Source of the DNA: a virus
DNA: 40,305 bases
Direction: 5' to 3' (one strand)
IMG/VR virus record: IMGVR_UViG_3300040801_001804
Coordinates: 1 to 40,305 of that record
How positions within the stretch are numbered: position 1 is the stretch's first letter; the number at the start of each line of letters is the position of its first letter. This document shows, piece by piece, positions 8,511 to 16,382 of the stretch. The translations under genes and the position numbers were made by a program. The notes below the pieces were generated by a model, which was not told the DNA's origin, did no database searches, and saw only the letters and a list, made by a program, of their open reading frames with translations.

Positions 8511-10393
8511 TATGCACCCTGAGGAATAAGCGGTCTTCCAACTGCGCTTCGTCTATTTTCGTTAATTTTTCTCAACTGGTCATCAATTGTAAAAGCAATA
8601 CGATCAGGCTCAATTTGTTCTTTTATATTAAAGGTGTTTGTTACCTTAACGTCCATTTTATCCTTTTTAACTTCTGGTGCTGATGTATCCGATCTGCCCA
8701 TAAGTCTGTCAATTAGTCTTTCTGCTGATGCATTGCCTTCTCTTGCCATTGCCTCGAACATATTATCAAGAGGGCTAACAAAAGTTTCTGGATTTAATAG
8801 GCTGGTAGGATTTTCCATAATTTGAAAAAGAGTACCAAAAAAAGCACCTAGTCCAGCACCCAAAGCTCTTAAGGCAACATTTATTCCGCCTATCGCAACG
8901 GAAATGCCAAAAACTACTTTATTTAATAAATTAAAAGCACCTAAAACAATTTCAAAAACCGTTGTCGATACTAAAAGTTCAGCTATTAAATCTGACCAAT
9001 ACTCAATAACTGTGTTGAATGGCTCTGTTATAATTCCCATCAAGTTTGAAAATTCATCTAACTTATCTAAAAATGCATCACCAAAAACGCTTAAAAGCTT
9101 ATAATATTGAATTTCTGCTTTTGCTACGGCTCTGCTGAATATCTGAAAAAAGAAAACTAGCCCAGCAAACTGAGCAGCAACTGTTCCCACTATGCCACCT
9201 ACAAATTTTAAAACTGGAAGTAAAAACTTAACAACCCTAAAAAGTCCATACATTGCAGCACCAACTCCGCCAATTCCTGCTGCACCTGTAGCCATAGCTG
9301 CTCCAGCAACACCCATGCCAGATGGCAATATCCCAAGTGCGGCTGCGCCCTTAAGTGCAAATATACTAATTGCTAAAAACCTTAGTGATTTACCAGCAGC
9401 AGCAATGTCACCATGTAAAGATGCAAATTGCTTTGTGTTTAAATAAAGCTGCTCTGGAGTAGCTGCAAAGTTATTGAAAAACATATTTAAAAGTCTGACT
9501 ATATGGCGACCTTTTGTGTTTATTTGGTCAATTATAATATCTAGTGCTGGCCCAACGACATTCATTAAAGTGTTTCCTAATGGTCTTAGCACAGAGTCTA
9601 GTCCAACAAAGCTGTCTCTTAGTCTCAGTAGTCTTTGCGATAAAGATTGCGACCTTGCTTCAACAATTTCAGCACCACCAGCAAGCTTATCCATTGCTCT
9701 TGTAAGTATTTCAACTCTTTTTGTAACCTTTAATGCATTAAATCCCTTTACGTCAGAGACTCCAGCTTGCTTAAAAACATCGCCAGACTCGGCAAATATT
9801 CTTTGCCCAAACAGTGTGCCTTTGGATAGATTTCCACTAATAGCGTTTAATATCTGTTGAGTCATGTTTGTAGAATCAAGATTTAATGCTGCTCTTGCTT
9901 TTTCCTGAACTCTTGCTAGGTCAATTGATTGCCCAAAAACATCGCCATCAAAATCACTTTTTGCCCCTAAAACTGTTGAATAAAGCTTTGTGCTGTTGGC
10001 AAGTGCAATTGTTGATATGTTTGCATTTCTAGCTGTTTTAGATATTTTGTCGAGAATTGGAACTGATGCTTCCATTGCTTCATTAAATTGAACGTATTCA
10101 CCAGCAGCATTTTTAAACCTGTTGCTTATCATTACGTTTGCAAGTTCAATTTGTGTGTTTCTAAATTTCTCTGATGAGCTAATTGCTGAGCCAAGTAAGC
10201 CCAATATACCACCACCACCAAAGGCAAAAGATTGCAAGTAAGCAGCACCCATTCTAGCAACGCCAAAAATTGACTGATCTACCTTTTTCGATAGATTTTC
10301 AACTGCTCTTGTCATCTTGTTAGTAGCTGCTATTGCAACAGCTTCCTCAAAGACAAATTCGGCAACTACTTCATAAGCGACTTTTGCAACCAT
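8510..10393 (-). CDS. Tail tape measure protein
   Basis: With 627 residues this is the longest gene in the tail block, and it directly follows the frameshifted chaperone pair, the invariant position of tape measures. It is helical and Ala-rich with several hydrophobic segments (ALKGAAALGILPSGMGVAGA; FVGGIVGTVAAQFAGLVFFF; IVLGAFNLLNKVVFGISVAI) that may act on the host membrane after injection. Length sets the tail; at about 1.5 angstrom per residue it would suggest a tail close to 90-95 nm (inference). Its ATG follows the TAA of the -1 frame directly. Confidence 0.88.
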   Translation of the reverse strand: MVAKVAYEVVAEFVFEEAVAIAATNKMTRAVENLSKKVDQSIFGVARMGAAYLQSFAFGGGGILGLLGSAISSSEKFRNTQIELANVMISNRFKNAAGEYVQFNEAMEASVPILDKISKTARNANISTIALANSTKLYSTVLGAKSDFDGDVFGQSIDLARVQEKARAALNLDSTNMTQQILNAISGNLSKGTLFGQRIFAESGDVFKQAGVSDVKGFNALKVTKRVEILTRAMDKLAGGAEIVEARSQSLSQRLLRLRDSFVGLDSVLRPLGNTLMNVVGPALDIIIDQINTKGRHIVRLLNMFFNNFAATPEQLYLNTKQFASLHGDIAAAGKSLRFLAISIFALKGAAALGILPSGMGVAGAAMATGAAGIGGVGAAMYGLFRVVKFLLPVLKFVGGIVGTVAAQFAGLVFFFQIFSRAVAKAEIQYYKLLSVFGDAFLDKLDEFSNLMGIITEPFNTVIEYWSDLIAELLVSTTVFEIVLGAFNLLNKVVFGISVAIGGINVALRALGAGLGAFFGTLFQIMENPTSLLNPETFVSPLDNMFEAMAREGNASAERLIDRLMGRSDTSAPEVKKDKMDVKVTNTFNIKEQIEPDRIAFTIDDQLRKINENRRSAVGRPLIPQGA

Positions 10394-10860
10394 TTAGTCT
10401 CCATTCTCTTTGGCTATTATATCACTTAAACAGTCTAGGTATAATCCCCATTCCTTTGGTGACATTTCATTTATTTCGTCAAGAGAAATTGTGCTATATC
10501 TTTTTGCCCAAGCGACTACTGACCAGAAGCCACGATCTCTGGCTTCGGCTGAAACTTTCCCTCGTCTTCACCATCATCACTAACCATCTGCACACATTGT
10601 AAAGCTTGGCCGTATTCCTTTACAGTAAATAAATCATCAAGGTTTTCTTTTTGAATTGCTGAAACTTCAGTGTCGTCAACTTTAACAAGAAGTATCTTTA
10701 AAAGCTCTTCTTGCATACGAACAACAAGAAGTGCCTGATTGTCAGAAGTGCCTTTTCCTGCAATTTGAGCGCAAAGCCTAGTATCTTTGATCTTAGGCTC
10801 TCTGATTAAAATTGATTTACCTGATGATAGCGTAAATTTATACGCTGGATTAGTAGCCAT
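10394..10860 (-). CDS. Tail assembly chaperone, long frameshift product (G-T type)
   Basis: The zero-frame product ends at 10516 (separate entry). At codons 101-102 the mRNA reads G-GGA-AAG, and a -1 slip re-reads base 10555. The new frame runs 53 more codons to a TAA at 10394-10396, directly before the tape measure ATG. The extension contains GFWSVVAWAKRYSTISLDEI and SPKEWGLYLDCL, the W-rich pattern of T domains. The fusion would have 155 residues. In lambda the G and GT proteins act together as chaperones for the tape measure. The frames and the heptamer are seen; slippage itself is inferred from the family. Confidence 0.8.
10516..10860 (-). CDS. Tail assembly chaperone, short product (G type)
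   Basis: The 114-residue protein starts at an ATG with an AAGGAG site five bases upstream. It contains ILIREPKIKDTRLCAQIAG near residues 16-34 and an acidic C-terminus (SDDGEDEGKFQPKP) that covers the slippery site. Gene order tube, chaperone, tape measure is standard. A terminator hairpin lies between the tube gene and this gene, which would lower its level relative to tube and sheath. It would bind the tape measure during tail assembly and be absent from the virion. Confidence 0.82.
   Translation of the reverse strand: MATNPAYKFTLSSGKSILIREPKIKDTRLCAQIAGKGTSDNQALLVVRMQEELLKILLVKVDDTEVSAIQKENLDDLFTVKEYGQALQCVQMVSDDGEDEGKFQPKPEIVASGQ
10555..10561 (-). other. Slippery heptamer for -1 ribosomal frameshift
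   Basis: The minus strand reads GGGAAAG, in phase as G-GGA-AAG within the chaperone frame (codon starts at 10560 and 10557). This fits the X-XXY-YYZ rule and is the same heptamer that lambda uses for its G/GT shift. The -1 frame is open from there to 10394 and stopped upstream by a TGA about 18 bases before the site. Confidence 0.82.
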
Positions 10861-10887
10861 GATTTCTCCTTATCTTATCTTTATCGT

Positions 10888-10911
10888 AAAAAGAGGGGCA
10901 AAAGCCCCTCT
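10888..10911 (-). terminator. Rho-independent terminator after the tail tube gene
   Basis: On the minus strand AGAGGGGC and GCCCCTCT form a perfect 8-bp stem with a four-base loop (TTTT), followed by a run of T. It lies 10 bases past the tube stop and 28 bases before the chaperone ATG. It would reduce, not abolish, transcription into the chaperone and tape measure, which are needed in lower amounts than tube and sheath. Confidence 0.85.
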
Positions 10912-10920
10912 AGTATTATT

Positions 10921-11340
10921 TTATAATGGTAGTCTACCACTTGCTTGGAACTCAAGTCTTTTTGTTACTTTTTCGTTCAATCCACGAATTGATTTTGACA
11001 TTTTCCATTGAATATCAAAATAAACGTATGATTTACGACTTCCATCTGGGTAAAGCTCAGTGTCAATAAAAGTATAATCACTGATGCCAACGCCATTTAG
11101 ATTGTTTGTAACAAGTGCATCAATGAACTCATCAACAGAAGCATCTTTAACTTCTAAATCACAAGAGCCTGACCAGCCTTCAATTGCTTGATCTCCCTCT
11201 GGAGTAGGGCGACCAACATAGAAAGTTCTTTGAAAACTTGAATCTTGGTTAATATCAACGCTTGTTACGTCAATAATGTTAGTCAAAGCACCATTTTCAA
11301 ATACTTTAAACTGTCCTTGGTGTCCTCTAATTGAAGCCAT
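10921..11340 (-). CDS. Tail tube protein
   Basis: This 139-residue protein directly follows the sheath gene and precedes a terminator, the standard sheath-tube order. It has the tube pattern: N-terminal GHQGQFKVFENGALTNIIDV, then a predicted beta sandwich with TFYVGRPTPEGDQAIEGWSGSCDLEV and a charged C-terminal strand KVTKRLEFQASG. It would stack as hexamers to form the inner tail tube that carries DNA. Confidence 0.85.
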   Translation of the reverse strand: MASIRGHQGQFKVFENGALTNIIDVTSVDINQDSSFQRTFYVGRPTPEGDQAIEGWSGSCDLEVKDASVDEFIDALVTNNLNGVGISDYTFIDTELYPDGSRKSYVYFDIQWKMSKSIRGLNEKVTKRLEFQASGRLPL

Positions 11341-11341
11341 A

Positions 11342-12796
11342 TTAGCCCTCCACTTCCGTTACAACAACAGACTCGCCGATTTCCGCAATAAGTACGATGA
11401 ATCTCATGCTGCTGTATAAACGTCTTTTAATCTTAATAAAGAACTTACCTTCACCGATTGACTGATCTGTATTAAGACTTTCAGTGTCGATAAGAACCGC
11501 ACTACCGTCTCTTACTTCATCATTAGAAGGAAGAATTTTTGTTGGTGCAGTAGAATACTGCTGGTCAAAACGCTGAATAGCAGCATTTACATTGTCTCTT
11601 TCGTCTCTGCTGTTTACTGCATTTTGGTAAAGCTTAAGGAAGATACCAACTGAATTTGTGTACCAATCAGCCATTCTACGACGAGTAATTGTAACTTTAG
11701 AGCTATTAGCAATTTGAGTAACAACACCAGAGCGAAGCTTGATACCAATATCTGAATCATTTTCAAATCCAGCAATCCCAGCTCTCATTAATCGAATATA
11801 ATCTGTTCTTCCTAGCTTCAAATTAACATCAGATGCACCTTGAAGAAATTCAGTATTCCCAGAAAAAGCAGGGTCAATGTGTGGTGAAGTTTGACTCATG
11901 ATTGAAGCAATCCAGTGAGCTGGAGAAGTGTAAACATTAACACCACCAACAAGCGTTTGAAGCCAGTTATAAGCGTAAATTATACGGCCATCAGTATCTC
12001 TTAAAAGAGCAACTGCCGCTTCTGCTTCTGTTACTGTTTCGCCTAATGGGCCACCACAAATAACCATTCTATCTTGAGTAGCTGCTGCATGAGCCTGAAG
12101 ATATTCGTTTCTTGTAGGCGTATAAGAATCAAGCATAACAATATTTGCAACGCCTTCCTCAAGTGATCCATTTAGAGCTGTTTCATAATCAGTATCAGCA
12201 ATTGTCCCATCTGAACCACCAGCTAAAGCTGTTGCCGCTTGATCTTCAAGAACTAGCTGATCGTCAACAATTGCAACGTCAACAAGTGCAGAACCACCAA
12301 GTTTTTCAAGAAGATTAGCTGCCGTTACTTCGTCATAAATTTCATCTGGAAGGTCTGAGCCGCTATTCAAGTCTCTAATTGTAATTAGTTTTCCGCTTAC
12401 ATCAGAAGCTTCAATTGTAACGTCTATGCTGTTTCCGTAAACACCCTTAGATTTTGCTGACAATGTAGCAATATCTGCTGCTAATCCATCTTGTAGCGTT
12501 TGAGAAGCAATTGCCGCATCTGCCGCAACAACTCTTTTAATTTTTAATAACCCAAAACGCTTATTAGCTAAAGCAAGCTGACCACCATAGGAAATATTAT
12601 TTCCATAGTTATTGAAAAGCTCAACTGTTGAACCAATTGTTGTAATGTCTTCTGATCCTCTTTCAAACTCCCCTAGCAAAAGAACAACATTAGTTGCAAC
12701 GCCTTGAATGTTCGGTGCTGGCGCACGTTCATCAATTACAATGCCATCAACTTCTGCATACTCTAATGGGTTATTTGTTCTAAAAATACCGCCCAT
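11342..12796 (-). CDS. Tail sheath protein
   Basis: The 484-residue protein has the sheath layout. The N-terminus is VIDERAPAPNIQGVATNVVLLLGEFERG, followed by the GSTVELFNNYG turn. A variable surface domain lies near residues 110-200. The conserved core has INYAYNWLQT-type segment IIYAYNWLQTLVGGVNVY, then SPAHWIASIMS and the C-terminal KITITRRRMADWY-like segment KVTITRRRMADWYTNSVG. The last strand (RFIVLIAEIGESVVVTE) is the C-arm that links neighbouring subunits. It proves the contractile tail type. Confidence 0.93.
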   Translation of the reverse strand: MGGIFRTNNPLEYAEVDGIVIDERAPAPNIQGVATNVVLLLGEFERGSEDITTIGSTVELFNNYGNNISYGGQLALANKRFGLLKIKRVVAADAAIASQTLQDGLAADIATLSAKSKGVYGNSIDVTIEASDVSGKLITIRDLNSGSDLPDEIYDEVTAANLLEKLGGSALVDVAIVDDQLVLEDQAATALAGGSDGTIADTDYETALNGSLEEGVANIVMLDSYTPTRNEYLQAHAAATQDRMVICGGPLGETVTEAEAAVALLRDTDGRIIYAYNWLQTLVGGVNVYTSPAHWIASIMSQTSPHIDPAFSGNTEFLQGASDVNLKLGRTDYIRLMRAGIAGFENDSDIGIKLRSGVVTQIANSSKVTITRRRMADWYTNSVGIFLKLYQNAVNSRDERDNVNAAIQRFDQQYSTAPTKILPSNDEVRDGSAVLIDTESLNTDQSIGEGKFFIKIKRRLYSSMRFIVLIAEIGESVVVTEVEG

Positions 12797-12804
12797 AAAT
12801 TCTC

Positions 12805-13440
12805 CTATTGTTCGTCAATTATGACTGTTTCTGAAATCCACTCTTCTTCTGTAACTTCATCTTTATCGACAATAATGGTTTCTTGAATCTTGGTAAGCAA
12901 CTTATATCTCTTTGTGTCAAAGTGAACTTGCAAGTCAATTACTGCTCTCCAATCGTCTTCCTGTGAACCTCTTTCGCTGTCAGGAAAATTATAACCAGTT
13001 ATATCATATCGGGCAATCACGTTATAGTAACCAGCAAGCTGTAAACTTAAGCCCGTTGGCCTAGAATCACCCTCGGCAAACTCTTTATTAAGTGTATCAT
13101 GGAACAATTTAAAAAGTTCGTTACGCTTGACCTTATAAGGACTCCAAATATCAACTTGAAGTGTTAAATCAAACTTTCCTGTTCTATATAGTGCTGCAAC
13201 CTTAGAAGCATCTTCAATAATGTCCGTTTCACTTTCTTTTGATGGCATTACATGAGTATGTGCAGCATTAACTGTGTGAATTGATAAAGTATTCTCATAC
13301 TCTCCAAGATGAGAGTCAGGCCACTCGCCATAGTATTTATCAACAGCATTACCCATATTAAGCTCAAGATACTTTTTAAGCTCTTGGATAGCTATTTCGC
13401 TTTCTGGTAATGTTACTGTTAAGTCATCCTGTGAAATCAT
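12805..13440 (-). CDS. Tail terminator / neck-region protein
   Basis: The 211-residue protein lies directly upstream of the sheath gene and overlaps the gp10-like gene by four bases (ATGA). The middle has FDLTLQVDIWSPYKVKRNELFKLFHD and the end has VIDLQVHFDTKRYKLL, a pattern seen in tail terminator proteins of Mu-like and P2-like phages (a beta sheet with an N-terminal helix). The C-terminal 40 residues are acidic (DKDEVTEEEWISE). The assignment is from order and pattern. Confidence 0.55.
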   Translation of the reverse strand: MISQDDLTVTLPESEIAIQELKKYLELNMGNAVDKYYGEWPDSHLGEYENTLSIHTVNAAHTHVMPSKESETDIIEDASKVAALYRTGKFDLTLQVDIWSPYKVKRNELFKLFHDTLNKEFAEGDSRPTGLSLQLAGYYNVIARYDITGYNFPDSERGSQEDDWRAVIDLQVHFDTKRYKLLTKIQETIIVDKDEVTEEEWISETVIIDEQ

Positions 13441-13895
13441 AATTTAGTTATCTCTTTTCTTATGTTTTCAATAATCTTAGGAATTTGATTTTCCAAAACG
13501 TGTCTTGGCTTCATTCCAATTCTTGCTATTTTATTCTGCGTACCTCTGGCTAATGACCATACCTCTGGCGAGTATTCTGGTGGCTGTGAAGGGTCTTGAA
13601 GGACTCTTTTTGCCCAAGCAAGCAATGGTGAAATAGGTGGCGTAAACGGCCTAGCACCCTTTTCTATAATAGCAGCATGAGGGGCAAAGTTGCCCAATAA
13701 TACTGTTTTTTCTGTTTCTGTGAAATCCCATGAATTGGCATATTCGCCAGTATCAACTGGTGAGCTACGAACTAAATCAGGAACTGAACGAATAACACCT
13801 ATTTTAGTTGCTCGTCTAAGTTCTTCAGATGATTTTTCCCTGAAGTTTCTTAGCTCTCCTGCAAATTGAGATAGCTTAATTCGCTTTTTAGCCAT
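13437..13895 (-). CDS. HK97 gp10-like tail completion protein
   Basis: Residues near 48-95 carry the family pattern: SSPVDTGEYANSWDF, then NFAPHAAIIEKGARPFTPP and LLAWAKRVL. This V-D-T-G ... Y/H-A-x-x-I-E-x-G order defines HK97 gp10-like / phage virion morphogenesis proteins, which join tail to head. I chose ATG 13895, which overlaps the upstream stop as TAATG and has an AGGG site, over the TTG at 13901. The product has 152 residues. Confidence 0.8.
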   Translation of the reverse strand: MAKKRIKLSQFAGELRNFREKSSEELRRATKIGVIRSVPDLVRSSPVDTGEYANSWDFTETEKTVLLGNFAPHAAIIEKGARPFTPPISPLLAWAKRVLQDPSQPPEYSPEVWSLARGTQNKIARIGMKPRHVLENQIPKIIENIRKEITKL

Positions 13896-14230
13896 TAACA
13901 AACCCTAGCAATTACGTTTATCTCTCCAATAAACTGAAGGATTCGCTTTTCTCCTGACTCATCAACAACAAGCTCCATGCTTTGCTCATCGCCTTTCTTG
14001 AGAAGCGCAGTCTCTCCCTCTTCCAGCCTAACCTGTATTTTCCCGTTTTGAGGTGCTGAATCAATAATCGTTATCGCACCACTAGACTGTGTTTTTTCTA
14101 AATTAGTTCCATCTGCATTTTTGAAACAGGCTGTCATTTCAGTAACATTTACTAAATTATAAGCATCTCCGTCTTGTTCCTGTATTCGAATTACAATGTT
14201 TTTGTCTTCGCCTTGTATGATATTTACCAT
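13895..14230 (-). CDS. Small beta-rich neck/tail protein of unknown function
   Basis: ATG 14230 follows the stop of the preceding gene and has a CGGAG site, so it is preferred to the TTG at 14254. The 111 residues look like one small beta sandwich (NIIQGEDKNIVIRIQEQDGD; GAITIIDSAPQNGKIQVRLEEGET; SMELVVDESGEKRILQF). Similar small domains occur in phage BppU-like or fibre-attached proteins. The gene sits between neck genes, so a minor head-tail joining or decoration role is likely. No catalytic motif is seen. Confidence 0.6.
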   Translation of the reverse strand: MVNIIQGEDKNIVIRIQEQDGDAYNLVNVTEMTACFKNADGTNLEKTQSSGAITIIDSAPQNGKIQVRLEEGETALLKKGDEQSMELVVDESGEKRILQFIGEINVIARVC

Positions 14231-14231
14231 T

Positions 14232-14750
14232 TTAACACTCCGATAATGAGCCAATTAATAAGTCTTCTGTAATTTTAGCACTTAATAAGCTTTCACGCAT
14301 AATTCCAGTTAGTAAAGAGCTGCTAATTTTCCCTGTTAGTTGACTAGATTCTAGCCTTCCAGAAATAGTCACATCTTTATCAATAGAGCCAATTATTTCA
14401 TTTGGCACAATTACCCCAAAAAGGTCGGTAGCCTCATCACTTGCCCCAGACGTGGAAGAACCTGTATCAATAACAAATACATCCTTATCTTCTCCAAACT
14501 CTTCTGATTTTACGCTTAGTGAAACATCATCAAATACGATGTATTGCACAACTATATTTGCATTAGGCATTATGAATGGAGTGTTTGGAAGATATAGCCC
14601 ATCAGATACATGAGTCATTGTGATTGAGTTTATAAGCCCACCGTTAACATTGTAAATATATGCAACAGGGAATTTGTCAGAAACACCTGTTTCTAGTTGT
14701 AAGAAAATAGGAACTCTATCGTTTTGTTTTACGCCTGTAGCACTAGCCAT
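14232..14750 (-). CDS. Putative structural protein with repeated C-terminal motif
   Basis: ATG 14750 with a GAGG site six bases upstream is preferred over TTG 14762. The product has 172 residues. The N-terminal 100 residues are beta-rich (VPIFLQLETGVSDKFPVAYIY; DGLYLPNTPFIMPNANIVVQY), a pattern also found in minor tail proteins. The C-terminus holds short repeats of the type S-x-L-x-G-x-I (SSQLTGKI, SSLLTGIM, SLLSAKI, EDLLIGSL), about 10 residues apart, which suggests a solenoid or fibrous tip. Function is unknown. Confidence 0.6.
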   Translation of the reverse strand: MASATGVKQNDRVPIFLQLETGVSDKFPVAYIYNVNGGLINSITMTHVSDGLYLPNTPFIMPNANIVVQYIVFDDVSLSVKSEEFGEDKDVFVIDTGSSTSGASDEATDLFGVIVPNEIIGSIDKDVTISGRLESSQLTGKISSSLLTGIMRESLLSAKITEDLLIGSLSEC

Positions 14751-15000
14751 TTGAGTCCTCAATAAAGGTTTTGCATTTTTCTATCATCACTTCTTTTGGT
14801 GTCCAATCAAAATCAGACATAGACCAAAAGAGATGCCCCATAACAAACCCCATCAAAAATGCAATTGACGGAAATTTCTTTGCGTTTCGTAAAAACCAAG
14901 CTGAAACCGATGCCTGTTTTCCCTTTTTTATAATAATGTAAATATCAAAGGCAGCTATAATAAAAATTGTTGCTCCTACAAAAATATCTGTAATGCTCAT
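14743..15000 (-). CDS. Two-helix membrane protein, holin candidate
   Basis: The 85-residue protein has a hydrophobic segment near residues 4-24 (DIFVGATIFIIAAFDIYIII) and a second near 46-61 (IAFLMGFVMGHLFW), separated by a basic loop KKGKQASVSAWFLRNAKK. The C-terminus is charged. Size and topology fit a class II holin that would open the inner membrane for the amidase encoded 2.8 kb away. A membrane role in the virion or in superinfection exclusion is also possible. It overlaps both neighbours by a few bases. Confidence 0.6.
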   Translation of the reverse strand: MSITDIFVGATIFIIAAFDIYIIIKKGKQASVSAWFLRNAKKFPSIAFLMGFVMGHLFWSMSDFDWTPKEVMIEKCKTFIEDSNG

Positions 15001-15851
15001 ATATTAAACTCCGATGTTAAGTATTGAAGCACGCTAGCTCCACCAATCTGTAGAACAGGTTCAGATAGCCACGGGTCAGTAGTTTCTGCTGCTTGCTCAA
15101 ATGCCACAATTACAGACTTTCTTCCAACATTAGGGCTTTCAGGGTTCGTTACGGTTGAGCTGTTATCTATAAACCTATTAAACTCAGACTCAAAGCGATC
15201 CATAAAATCTCTGCCCATCAGTAAAATTTCAGTAGGAGTTTTATTGTAAGGCGGTTTTGCCAGAACTTCTTGTAAAAACGCAAAAGTTGGTAACTGCACT
15301 CCATCAACAATATTACCTCTTCTTCGCTTTCCCTCTTTAATCATCTCAAGTGGCGTATATATTTTTTCAGTTATTTTTTTTCTTGGCATTTCATTGTCTT
15401 CAAAATCATACCATGTTCTAACTGTTTTTCTTTTTAAAGCAAACCCAAAGGCATCCCTTGTGTATGTTATATCAACACTCAATATCAGGTCGGTAAATTC
15501 TTTGTTTGAATGCCACTCGACTCTTCTTAGTTCACCTTGGGCAAAATCTCTTTTTGGGAAAAAATTTGTAAGTGCCTGAACCTTATAGTCAACTGCGGTA
15601 TAGTCTTTATTTGCGGATTCATCCTCAATATACTTATATATTTTAACGCCATAGTTTTCGGTTATGGTGTGATTACCAAGAGTTTCGTCAAAAACGCCAA
15701 CTTCTTCTTGAGTCAATGCCCTTGTAAAAGCATACCTATATCCAGTATCGGTCTTTGCCAAGTCAATATAAGGCAAGTTTGTTTGCTGAAGTTGCCAATG
15801 AATCTTTTCATCAAAAACATTTTTTGATCTTTCTATATATTCAAAACTCAT
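14997..15851 (-). CDS. Conserved-looking phage structural protein, function unknown
   Basis: The ATG at 15851 overlaps the upstream stop as ATGA and is preferred to the GTG at 15863, which lacks a ribosome site. The 284-residue protein starts SFEYIERSKNVFDEKIHW. It is rich in Tyr, Thr and charged residues. It has a KRKTVRTWYDFEDNEMPRKK segment and a basic GKRRRGN motif near the middle. I recognise no family. Position among fibre, neck and holin-like genes suggests a neck or tail accessory protein. Confidence 0.65.
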   Translation of the reverse strand: MSFEYIERSKNVFDEKIHWQLQQTNLPYIDLAKTDTGYRYAFTRALTQEEVGVFDETLGNHTITENYGVKIYKYIEDESANKDYTAVDYKVQALTNFFPKRDFAQGELRRVEWHSNKEFTDLILSVDITYTRDAFGFALKRKTVRTWYDFEDNEMPRKKITEKIYTPLEMIKEGKRRRGNIVDGVQLPTFAFLQEVLAKPPYNKTPTEILLMGRDFMDRFESEFNRFIDNSSTVTNPESPNVGRKSVIVAFEQAAETTDPWLSEPVLQIGGASVLQYLTSEFNI

Positions 15852-16378
15852 AATGTGCGCCACGCTTCTATTGAAGCCTCGTAAAGCCTTGTAACCCTGT
15901 TTGCTGATGCTGGTCTTGCAGAAAACGATATTTGATAAGAACCAGAACTTAGATTTTCCACATAAAACTTTATTTGATTTTGTATTCTTTGATCTGTTCC
16001 TTGGTCTTTAGGTTCTATTCTAAGCTCTTTTACCTTTGCACCATTGTTAAAATCAAGCCTAAACCTTCCATCATTACTTGCTGAATTATGGCCCCACAAA
16101 AAATCTACACATACCCTATACCTGTTAACAGAAGGCGTTCCACTAGGAACAACAAGGGTAGCTTGCAAATATTCAGTAAAAGAGCCACCGCTTATATTAG
16201 TGTTTGGAGTCTCTTCAACAGCATAAACTGCATCTTTCCCATAAGCAGGCTCAAGAACATTTTTCCATTCCCCGTCGGTGTACCTAAGCAAGTCACCTTC
16301 AGATGGATTGAACACCTCGCTATCCCGCAAGGTGTCAATTGAATAATCAATAAGGTATTTTTGACTAAGCTTGGTCAC
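15848..16378 (-). CDS. Fibre-associated protein with W-rich N-terminus
   Basis: The 176-residue protein has an N-terminal peptide (PSEGDLLRYTDGEWKNV) of the kind found in many phage fibre and appendage proteins. The remaining 120 residues form alternating strands (FTEYLQATLVVPSGTPSVNRY to YQISFSARPASANRV), consistent with a jelly-roll or trimeric fibre-tip domain. It follows the longer fibre-like gene by four bases, and both may form one appendage such as a head or neck fibre. Function inferred. Confidence 0.6.
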   Translation of the reverse strand: MTKLSQKYLIDYSIDTLRDSEVFNPSEGDLLRYTDGEWKNVLEPAYGKDAVYAVEETPNTNISGGSFTEYLQATLVVPSGTPSVNRYRVCVDFLWGHNSASNDGRFRLDFNNGAKVKELRIEPKDQGTDQRIQNQIKFYVENLSSGSYQISFSARPASANRVTRLYEASIEAWRTL

Positions 16379-16382
16379 TTAA

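Noticed and set aside
9474-9860. 128-codon rightward frame inside the tape measure gene
   Set aside because: Ser/Thr/Pro-rich antisense product of an Ala/Lys-rich helical gene; no ribosome site.
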